Assembly (NCBI RefSeq): GCF_001186365.1
Contig: NZ_LDTZ01000013.1
Location: 186,001 to 250,000 of the forward strand
From: Gordonia jacobaea
GTDB lineage: Bacteria > Actinomycetota > Actinomycetes > Mycobacteriales > Mycobacteriaceae
Direction: 5' to 3'
Length of the DNA: 64,000 nucleotides
Shown: piece by piece, positions 47,202 through 54,519 of the stretch
Layout: the number at the start of each line of letters is the position of its first letter
Position numbering within the stretch: the stretch's first letter is position 1
Position numbers and translations under genes: made by a program
The notes under the pieces: generated by a model
What the model was told of the DNA's origin: nothing
What the model saw: the letters and a program-made list of their open reading frames with translations, nothing else
The model's database searches: none

Positions 47202-49343
47202 TCAGTGTTCCTCGGCGAGGGCGTCGGCGGCGGCGGTGCGGGCCAACTCTTCCCACTCGTCGAGGAGACTTGAGTCGACATCGCGGACCATGTCGCCGAC
47301 GCGTTCGGTGAGTTCGACGATCTCGTCGGTCAACACCGTGGTCGGAACACCCTGGCGCAACACGCGATAGCAGTCGGATAGGTACCGCAGTACCACTCCT
47401 TCGCTGCGGGCCAGACCGTAGGCAGAGATCAGTTCGGTGAACGTCATCGCTCGCTCGAGCATCAGCCGGAGGACCGACTTCGGCGACGGCGGAAACCCCG
47501 CTATCCACGGGTGGGTCCGGCGGTAGACACCGAAGGCGTAGTCGATCTCCTCGGCGAGCGGTTGCGGCCAGGTGATCTCCTCGAGCCGCGCCATGCGCTC
47601 CTCGTACTCGACGCCGTCGGCTTTCATCTCGGCGATCGCAGCGTCGCGCGCTTCCTTGCGCTGTGCCATCAGCACCGGGCGGGGATCGTCGAGAGTGGAT
47701 TCGAGGATCGAGACGACGTCGAGCGCATAGGTCGACGAATCCGGATCGAGTAGCTCGAAGGCGGCGAGCGCGAAGGCCGACAGCGGGTTGGTGAGTGCGA
47801 AGTTCTCGGGCATGTCGACGCTGAGCGCGACGTATCGGCCCTCGTCGTCGGGTTCGGGTAGTTGTACGACGATGCCCGCGTCGCGCAGGTCACGGTAGAG
47901 GCGAATGGTGTGGCGGATCTGTCCCAGTTGTCGATTGCGGGGAAGATGGTTGTCTTCCAACAGATGTCGCGTGGCCGCGAAGCAATCTCCGGGCCGGCCG
48001 AGGACTTCGAGCAACATCGCCGTTGTCATGCGGAAGTGCGAGCGCAACGGCTCATCGGGTGCGTCGACGAGTTGCAGGAACGTCTTCTCGCCCCAGGAGA
48101 CGAAACCCTCGGGTGGCTTCTTGCGCACCAGCTTTCGCAGTTTCTTCGGGTCGTCGCCCGCCTTGGCGACCGCGCGGGCGTTCTCGACGTCGTGCTCGGG
48201 TGCCTGCGCGACGACGTAGCCGATGGTGTCGAAGCCTGCTCGCCCGGCGCGGCCGGCGATCTGGTGGAATTCGCGGGCGCGCAGACGACGTACGCGCGTG
48301 CCGTCGTATTTGCTCAGACCGGCGAACAGGACGGTACGGATGGGCACGTTGATGCCGACTCCGAGGGTGTCGGTACCGGCGATGACCTTGAGAAGTCCCT
48401 GTTGGGCAAGGCGTTCGACGAGACGTCGGTAGCGCGGCAACATGCCTGCGTGGTGGACCCCGATGCCGGCGCGGAGCAGCTTCGACAGGGTGGAGCCGAA
48501 TCCGGTGGAGAAGCGGAAGTCGCCGATCGCCTCGGCGATCTGAGCCTTCTCCTCCTTGGTGGTGATTCGTGCCGACAGGAGTGCCTGCGCGCGCTCGACC
48601 GCTGCTGCCTGGGTGAAATGCACGACGTAGATCGGGGCGCGACCCGCGTCGATGAGTCCCTCGATCGTCTCGTGGATAGGCGTCATCGCATACGTGTATT
48701 CGAGGGGGACCGGTCGATGGGTTCCGGTGACCGCGGTGGTCGTGCGGTCGGTGCGTCGCGACAGGTCGTCGACGAAGAAGCTGATGTCGCCGAGCGTCGC
48801 CGACATCAGAAGGAATTGCGTGTGCGGAAGCTCGATCAGCGGGACTTCCCACGCCCATCCGCGGTCGGACTCGCCGTAGAAGTGGAACTCGTCGGCGACG
48901 AGAACCCCGATATCGCTGTTCGGACCGTCGCGAAGTGCGAGGTTCGCGACGATCTCGGCGGTCGCGCAGATGATCGGAGCGTTGGCGTTGACCGAGGCGT
49001 CGCCGGTCATCAGGCCGACCTGGTCGGCCCCGAACTGAGCGCAGAGATCGAAGAACTTCTCGCTGACCAGCGCCTTGATCGGCGCGGTATAGAAAGCTCG
49101 TTGGCCCCGACATCGGGCGAAGTAGATGGCGCCGGAGGCAACGAGCGACTTGCCCGAACCAGTCGGTGTGGCCAGGATGACGTTGTTACCCGAGATCAAC
49201 TCGAGCAGCGACTCCTCCTGATGGGGATACAGGTCGATGCCGCGGTCGGCCCACCATCCGGTGAACGTGTCAAATGCGGCGTCGTCATCGTCGGCGACAG
49301 GGGTCAGCGTCGTCGCCGACCCCGAAACGGACTCGTCGATCAG
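47202..49343 (-). CDS. Ski2-like DEAD/DEAH-box helicase with DUF3516, apparent CTG start
   Basis: 713-residue superfamily 2 helicase: Walker A ATPTGSGKSLVASG near residue 60, DEFH-type box VADEFHFYG, SAT (LLMSATLGDI), motif VI FHQIAGRAGRAGFDT and a C-terminal DUF3516 region. Its RNA/DNA target is unknown. The N-terminal Q-motif segment (FTGWWADRGIDLYPHQEESLLELISG) is conserved in relatives as I recall them and lies upstream of the TTG at 49199, but no ATG, GTG or TTG exists in frame before it. The only candidate is CTG at 49343, overlapping the PAC2 stop (CTGA). Coupling to the PAC2 gene is inferred. Confidence 0.85.
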   Translation of the reverse strand: MIDESVSGSATTLTPVADDDDAAFDTFTGWWADRGIDLYPHQEESLLELISGNNVILATPTGSGKSLVASGAIYFARCRGQRAFYTAPIKALVSEKFFDLCAQFGADQVGLMTGDASVNANAPIICATAEIVANLALRDGPNSDIGVLVADEFHFYGESDRGWAWEVPLIELPHTQFLLMSATLGDISFFVDDLSRRTDRTTTAVTGTHRPVPLEYTYAMTPIHETIEGLIDAGRAPIYVVHFTQAAAVERAQALLSARITTKEEKAQIAEAIGDFRFSTGFGSTLSKLLRAGIGVHHAGMLPRYRRLVERLAQQGLLKVIAGTDTLGVGINVPIRTVLFAGLSKYDGTRVRRLRAREFHQIAGRAGRAGFDTIGYVVAQAPEHDVENARAVAKAGDDPKKLRKLVRKKPPEGFVSWGEKTFLQLVDAPDEPLRSHFRMTTAMLLEVLGRPGDCFAATRHLLEDNHLPRNRQLGQIRHTIRLYRDLRDAGIVVQLPEPDDEGRYVALSVDMPENFALTNPLSAFALAAFELLDPDSSTYALDVVSILESTLDDPRPVLMAQRKEARDAAIAEMKADGVEYEERMARLEEITWPQPLAEEIDYAFGVYRRTHPWIAGFPPSPKSVLRLMLERAMTFTELISAYGLARSEGVVLRYLSDCYRVLRQGVPTTVLTDEIVELTERVGDMVRDVDSSLLDEWEELARTAAADALAEEH

Positions 49344-50338
49344 TTCGGCGATGACGAACCGCCGTTGCCGTCCTCGTCGTGGAGATCTCCGGTGCCGTCC
49401 GGATCGACGTCGCCACGCGATTGCTCCGCCAGGAACCGCTCGAGTTCAGCGCCGAGCTCATCCCCGCTGGGCAGCGGTTCGTCGGCGGCGAGCAGAGATG
49501 CGCGCTGAGTCTGTGCCTCGGTGAAGCTGTCGTACTGCGCCTCGAGCGCCGCGACGACGGATTCGATCTCACCGTTGCCCGACACCTCGGCGTCGACCTG
49601 CTCACGCACTGCCGCTGCTGCGGATTCGAGTGCACTGGTGGGCAATTCGAGACCTGTCAGTCCCGACACCGCCTCCAGCAGACGTGCTGACGCAGCCGGG
49701 TAGTCGGTCTGGGAGAGGTAGTGCGGCACGTGCACCGACAGTCCAGAGGTGCGTCGTCCGCCCTGACCAAGGCGCAGCTCCAAGAGCATCGACGCACTCG
49801 CGGGGAGCTTCATCTGCGAACCCCACGTCGGTAGGTCGCCCAACGATTCGGGCTCGTTGCCGTGCGCGGTCAACGACGACGGGCGGGTGTGCGGAACGGC
49901 CATCGGGATGGCGTTGAGACCGATCACGTCGGTGACCCGGAAATGGTCGGCGAGGCGTCGAATGGCCTCGGTGAACTGTTCCCACCGCAGGTCTGGCTCC
50001 GAGCCGGACAGCAGCAGGAACGGCTTGCCGGCGTTGTCGCGGATCGCGTGCAGCGTGAGCGTTGGCATCTGCACGTCGGTGAAGGTCTCGCCGCTGAAGG
50101 TGATCGTCGGACGGCGAGAGCGATAGTCCATCAGCTCGTCGTTGTCGAAGGTCGCGACCACCTCGGAGTCGAGCGAGTCGCGAAGATTCTGCGCGGCGAG
50201 TGCCACGGCGTGTCCCGCGTCGGCGAAGCCGTCGAGCGCGTGGATCAGTACGGGGCCGGTTCCCGCAGCGTCGGAGACCTGGGGAGCGGGGAAGGCGAGC
50301 TCGAAGAGCTGACGGCCCTCGTCCGGATTGGAATCCAT
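49340..50338 (-). CDS. PAC2 family protein
   Basis: 332 residues of the PAC2 (proteasome-assembly-chaperone-like) family, as in what I recall as Rv2714. Family features: HALDGFADAGHAVALAAQNL near the N terminus, LLLSGSEPDLRWEQF, and SVHVPHYLSQTDYPAASARLL. The C-terminal 100 residues are helical and acidic. The function in actinobacteria is not known. ATG at 50338 has GAGGAGGG 5 nt upstream. The stop is shared with the helicase frame. Confidence 0.9.
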   Translation of the reverse strand: MDSNPDEGRQLFELAFPAPQVSDAAGTGPVLIHALDGFADAGHAVALAAQNLRDSLDSEVVATFDNDELMDYRSRRPTITFSGETFTDVQMPTLTLHAIRDNAGKPFLLLSGSEPDLRWEQFTEAIRRLADHFRVTDVIGLNAIPMAVPHTRPSSLTAHGNEPESLGDLPTWGSQMKLPASASMLLELRLGQGGRRTSGLSVHVPHYLSQTDYPAASARLLEAVSGLTGLELPTSALESAAAAVREQVDAEVSGNGEIESVVAALEAQYDSFTEAQTQRASLLAADEPLPSGDELGAELERFLAEQSRGDVDPDGTGDLHDEDGNGGSSSPN

Positions 50339-50470
50339 GTCGTCCCTCCTCTTGAAGATCGGCACGTGCCTGTCCTACCTGTTCGTCGAATTGTCCCGCA
50401 TCCACACCACTCGTGACCAATCGGTGTCGCTCGTCGAGCGTCCGCGTGACGCATCTGTGTTGTTCTTGCA

Positions 50471-50506
50471 GCGGATCCTTGTGTGTTAGCGGATCTTTGT
50501 GTGTTC
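50471..50506. repeat. 18-bp tandem duplication
   Basis: AGCGGATCCTTGTGTGTT (50471-50488) and AGCGGATCTTTGTGTGTT (50489-50506), one mismatch. Located in the divergent spacer between the PAC2 and lipoprotein genes. Confidence 0.85.
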
Positions 50507-50585
50507 AACAACCGCGCCCACCTCTCGATTCCCCGTGATGATCTGGAGACCGTCGGAGTGTCGTGAGCGGTGCCTCGGCCTTGCG

Positions 50586-51266
50586 GTGGCACAGTCGAAG
50601 GTCGTGGGTGTACGCAGTGTCGGTGTGGTGATGGGGTTGGCCGCGGCTTTTCTCGTGGCGTCGTGTTCGGTCGATGGTGATGCGACGCAGAACACTGCCG
50701 ATCTCTCTTCGCGATCGGTGACCGCAGCCGATTTTCCGGTTTCGGGTGCTACCCGCGTTCCGCAGAACTCCGTCGCATACGCGATCGGCGACCTCATCGG
50801 CCGACCAGCCAACTCGCCCTACGATCCACCCGCGTGTCAGCCCGCGGCGGTCGGCTCCGACGGAGCCGTCGTCTATCTGGGAATCGTCGAAGCCGACCGT
50901 GCGTCCTTCACCTCCGCCGTCGTCGGAGTCGATGACGCGTTGAGCACGGTGGTCGATCAGGCGCGTGCGTGTCCTCGAGCGACCACCGGCAACGCGACGA
51001 CGGCGACGAGCAAGGTGCAGACAAGGGTGTCCGACGCCCCCGAACATCCTGCCGGGGTCGATACCGCTGCCGTCCTGCGGACTGTCGAGACCGGTGGCGA
51101 CCAGGCGCCGCTCTTGACGCGCACGATGACCTACATCGGACAGCAGGGCACGGTGCGCGTGTACTGCCAATACCGGTGGCCATCAGCGGGTGACATCAGT
51201 TCCGAGGCGAAGGGTCAGCTCGGAGCTCTGTTCGAGAAGGTGTTGCGGGCGGCTTTCGGTTCGTGA
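50586..51266 (+). CDS. Putative lipoprotein of unknown function
   Basis: 226 residues with a signal peptide (VGVRSVGVVMGLAAAFLVAS) and lipobox LVASC (Cys about 25). The mature part contains Cys residues likely to pair and a pattern (PACQPAAVGSDG... VYCQYRWPSAGD) resembling small mycobacterial secreted/lipoprotein domains, but I do not recognise a family. The start is uncertain: GTG at 50586 gives a normal n-region; GTG 50499 or ATG 50538 would make it too long. DUF4192 gene follows 82 bp later. Confidence 0.7.
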   Translation: MAQSKVVGVRSVGVVMGLAAAFLVASCSVDGDATQNTADLSSRSVTAADFPVSGATRVPQNSVAYAIGDLIGRPANSPYDPPACQPAAVGSDGAVVYLGIVEADRASFTSAVVGVDDALSTVVDQARACPRATTGNATTATSKVQTRVSDAPEHPAGVDTAAVLRTVETGGDQAPLLTRTMTYIGQQGTVRVYCQYRWPSAGDISSEAKGQLGALFEKVLRAAFGS

Positions 51267-51348
51267 GTTTGTGCACCCGTCCGAGGGTGTGCACAACGTC
51301 GGTCATCGGAGCTTCTCGCGGGTTCGGGCGTCTCCGGGTGAACCCAAG

Positions 51349-52431
51349 ATGTTCGACATGTCACTTCGAAACGATTCGTCGAACGGGCCGATCCGGACCG
51401 TCTCCGCGCTGCTCACCGCTATCCCTGGCTTCTTCGGGTTCATTCCCGAGCGCTCGCTCGTGCTCCTGGCACTCGCGCCGGACGGACGCACGGTCCAGGC
51501 GTCCGTACGGCTCGATCTCGACCTTGCCCCCGACGGCTCACCGGCGCGACCGATGCTCAACGAGATCGACAATCTGGCGCGAATATTTCAGGGCTACGGC
51601 AGCGCCGACCTCATCGCGGTCATCGGTGATGACCGCTTCGAACTTGATACCCGCACGTATGAGCAGATTCTGTCGAAAGTCGATCGGCGGATGCGACTGT
51701 GCGGAGGCATTGGTCGCGGCTACGTGTGCAGTCGCTTCGCCGAGGGGGAGCCGTGGACGCAGATCTGGGAGCACGGCGCTGCGCTGTCGGCGCAGTCGTT
51801 GAGGCACTGCGGGGTGCTCACCGACCCTCGGATCTCGCCGACCGCGGTGTCCGGTGCCGTGCATTCAGGGCGCTTCCTCATGGCGAACCGCGCGGAGATC
51901 GCAGCGATGCTCGCTCCGACGCCTCATTGCGACGACGGCTCCTGCAGCACCATCGCCGACGACGGCCGCTTCGATGACGAACCACCACAGGAACTCCTGG
52001 TAGCGATCTACGAGGCGGTCGTGATGGAGTCCGACTACTACTCGTGCGAGCGGGTTGCCGAACTCGAACGCGCGATCTGCGACGTTCGGGTTCGCGATGC
52101 GGCCCTGGCATTCGCGGTCACAGATCTTCGCTCAGGTGCCGAGATGTTGTGGCGTGAACTGACCCGACGGTTGACCGGTACCGGACGAGCCAGCGCTGCA
52201 ACACTCCTCGCGCATCTGCACTACATCGCAGGTGAGGGGAGTTTCGCAGGTGTGGCGCTCGACGTCGCGCGCGACGCCGACCGCAACTGGAAGCTCGCAC
52301 AACTCCTCGACCACTCGCTGCGCAACGGATTACGTCCGGACAACCTGTGGCACCTCATCGGTGATTCGTACGACGCGGCAGCGGAGCTCGGCCTTGTCTT
52401 GCCGCACGCAACCCTGCGCGATGCGGGTTGA
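51349..52431 (+). CDS. DUF4192 family protein
   Basis: 360 residues typical of actinobacterial DUF4192: N-terminal RTVSALLTAIPGFFGFIPERSLVLLAL, central LIAVIGDDRF and C-terminal LLAHLHYIAGEGSFAGVALDVA followed by LARDADRNWKLA-type helices. It is soluble, with no signal or membrane segment. No function is known. The ATG at 51349 is followed by another in-frame ATG at 51358; both lack a clear ribosome site. Convergent with ideR. Confidence 0.88.
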   Translation: MFDMSLRNDSSNGPIRTVSALLTAIPGFFGFIPERSLVLLALAPDGRTVQASVRLDLDLAPDGSPARPMLNEIDNLARIFQGYGSADLIAVIGDDRFELDTRTYEQILSKVDRRMRLCGGIGRGYVCSRFAEGEPWTQIWEHGAALSAQSLRHCGVLTDPRISPTAVSGAVHSGRFLMANRAEIAAMLAPTPHCDDGSCSTIADDGRFDDEPPQELLVAIYEAVVMESDYYSCERVAELERAICDVRVRDAALAFAVTDLRSGAEMLWRELTRRLTGTGRASAATLLAHLHYIAGEGSFAGVALDVARDADRNWKLAQLLDHSLRNGLRPDNLWHLIGDSYDAAAELGLVLPHATLRDAG

Positions 52432-52457
52432 CGTGTTGCTCCGAATTGTGTTGTCGC

Positions 52458-53141
52458 TCAGACCTTTTCGACGAACAGTGAGTGGGCCATCTCCGGAGAC
52501 AGTGTCAGTCCGGCGTGCCCTGGCGTGCTGATCTCCACCTTCTGCGGCGTGCAGGTCACTGTCACGCGTGCGTTCGGGACCACGCCCGCCTCGCGCAGCG
52601 CCGCGATCAGCTCTGTATCCGACTGCGCGTGCTCGGAGAGTCGACGCACGATCACCGCAACCGCCTCACCCTGCGGGAGGTCGGACAGGCGCGCGGCCTC
52701 ACCAGTGGACGTCGTCGTCTCGACGCCGAGCTCTTCCAGGCCGGGAATCGGGTTGCCATATGGCGAGGTCGTCGGGTTGTCGAGCACGGCGAGGAGACGG
52801 CGCTCGACGTTCTCGCTCATGACATGCTCCCAGCGGCACGCTTCCTCGTGGACCTCGTCCCAGGGCATGCCGATCACGTCTACGAGCAGCCGCTCGGCGA
52901 GACGATGCTTGCGCATCACGGCGACCGCGAGGGCGCGACCCTTGTCGGTCAGCTCGAGGTGCCGGTCGCCTGCGACGCGCAACAGTCCGTCGCGTTCCAT
53001 ACGCGCGACTGTCTGAGACACAGTCGGTCCGCTCTGCTCGAGTCGTTCGGCGATGCGTGCGCGCAGTGGGACGATTCCCTCTTCTTCGAGGTCGTAGATC
53101 GTCCGGAGGTACATCTCGGTGGTATCAACCAGATCGTTCAC
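52458..53141 (-). CDS. ideR: Iron-dependent regulator IdeR (DtxR family)
   Basis: Fe2+-activated repressor of siderophore genes and activator of iron storage. 227 residues with all metal ligands visible: site 1 His79, Glu83, His98 and site 2 Met10, Cys102 (CRWEH), Glu105, His106; DNA-binding helix SGPTVSQTVARMERDG (37-52); C-terminal SH3-like domain. GTG at 53141 follows GGAAGGGA. I see no iron box in the window, so its targets lie elsewhere. Divergent from acuC. Confidence 0.97.
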   Translation of the reverse strand: MNDLVDTTEMYLRTIYDLEEEGIVPLRARIAERLEQSGPTVSQTVARMERDGLLRVAGDRHLELTDKGRALAVAVMRKHRLAERLLVDVIGMPWDEVHEEACRWEHVMSENVERRLLAVLDNPTTSPYGNPIPGLEELGVETTTSTGEAARLSDLPQGEAVAVIVRRLSEHAQSDTELIAALREAGVVPNARVTVTCTPQKVEISTPGHAGLTLSPEMAHSLFVEKV

Positions 53142-53274
53142 TTGAGCCAGTCCCTTCCGTCTTTACAAGAGTACCTTGACCTGCGTTCGAGACTGCCTCG
53201 TCACATGCCGAACGCGTCCGGCCCGCGCGGCGAGGCACTAGCCTTGGTCGTGTGCGTAGTGCGTGGAGACATCA

Positions 53275-54519
53275 ATGAGCGCGGCAGTGATCTGGAGCGA
53301 GGAGTTCCTCTCGTATCGCTGGGCACACACCCACCCGATGAATCCCGTGCGCTTGGCGCTGACGATGACGCTCGCGCAGAGCCTCGGAGTGCTCGACGAT
53401 GTCGACGTCGCCGAACCACTTGCGATCGGCGATGATGCGCTGACCGTCGTCCACAGTCAGGACTACATCGACGCGGTGCGTGCTGTCGGATCGGGGACGG
53501 CGTCGTTGTCGGGCCCGCTTCTCGAGCGTCTGTTCGGTCTCGGCGACTCCGACAATCCCGTGTTCGACGGAATGCACGAGGCGGCACGGCTGTTGGTCGG
53601 CGGAACGCTGGCGGCGGCGCAGGCGGTCGGTTCCGGGGCGGTGCGTCGAGCAGTCAATATCGGTGGCGGGATGCACCACGCGATGCGGTCGCGGGCTGCC
53701 GGATTCTGCATCTACAACGACTGCGCGGTGGCCATTCACTGGCTACTCGAGAACGGCTTCGACCGCATCGCCTACATCGACATCGACGCGCACCACGGTG
53801 ACGGCGTGCAGGTGGCGTTCGCGTCCGACCCGCGCGTGATGACAGTGTCGCTGCACCAGCATCCGGCGACGTTGTGGCCGGGAACGGGCTGGCCGACCGA
53901 GGTCGGCGACGACGGCGCGGAGGGTTCCGCGGTCAACATCGCCCTGATGCCCGACACGCAGGACCGGTTGTGGCTGCGCGCCTTCCATGCCGTCGTTCCG
54001 TCGCTGATCGCCGAGTTCAAGCCGCAGATCATCATCAGCCAGTGCGGCGCCGACAGCCATCGCGCCGATCCGTTGACCGACCTGTCGCTGACCGTCGACG
54101 GGCAGCGCGCCGCGATGATCGCGATGCGCGACCTGGCCGAGAAGCATTGCGACGGTAGGTGGATCGCGGTCGGCGGAGGCGGCTACGGCGTGGTGAACGT
54201 CGTCCCGCGTAGTTGGTCGCACCTGCTCGGGGTCGTCCTTGATCGTGACGTTGACGTCACGACCCCGATCAACGAATCGTGGTGCGCCACAGCCGAACAG
54301 ATCGCAACGCAGGTGCATTCGGAGTACTCGCAGGCGCCCGTGCATGTGATGGGCGACGATGGCGACGTCGACTTCGTCGAATGGGATGGCGACACGGGGC
54401 AGGAACCACCGCCCGGCATCGACGAGAGCGCCCAACGACAAACCGATCGCGCCATCATGGCCACTCGCCGTGCCGTGTATCCGCTACACGGACTCGACCC
54501 GGAGGACCCCCGTGACTGA
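53275..54519 (+). CDS. acuC: AcuC-type protein deacetylase
   Basis: Zinc deacetylase of the histone-deacetylase superfamily; AcuC removes acetyl groups from acetyl-CoA synthetase in Bacillus. 414 residues: NIGGGMHHAMRSRAAGFCIYND and IDIDAHHGDGVQ give the charge-relay histidines and the Zn ligands Asp and His, with SQCGADSHRADPL the third. ATG at 53275 has GGAG 6 nt upstream. The stop overlaps the start of an acetyltransferase/acyl-CoA synthetase gene by 8 nt, so opposing acetylation enzymes are co-expressed. Confidence 0.94.
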   Translation: MSAAVIWSEEFLSYRWAHTHPMNPVRLALTMTLAQSLGVLDDVDVAEPLAIGDDALTVVHSQDYIDAVRAVGSGTASLSGPLLERLFGLGDSDNPVFDGMHEAARLLVGGTLAAAQAVGSGAVRRAVNIGGGMHHAMRSRAAGFCIYNDCAVAIHWLLENGFDRIAYIDIDAHHGDGVQVAFASDPRVMTVSLHQHPATLWPGTGWPTEVGDDGAEGSAVNIALMPDTQDRLWLRAFHAVVPSLIAEFKPQIIISQCGADSHRADPLTDLSLTVDGQRAAMIAMRDLAEKHCDGRWIAVGGGGYGVVNVVPRSWSHLLGVVLDRDVDVTTPINESWCATAEQIATQVHSEYSQAPVHVMGDDGDVDFVEWDGDTGQEPPPGIDESAQRQTDRAIMATRRAVYPLHGLDPEDPRD

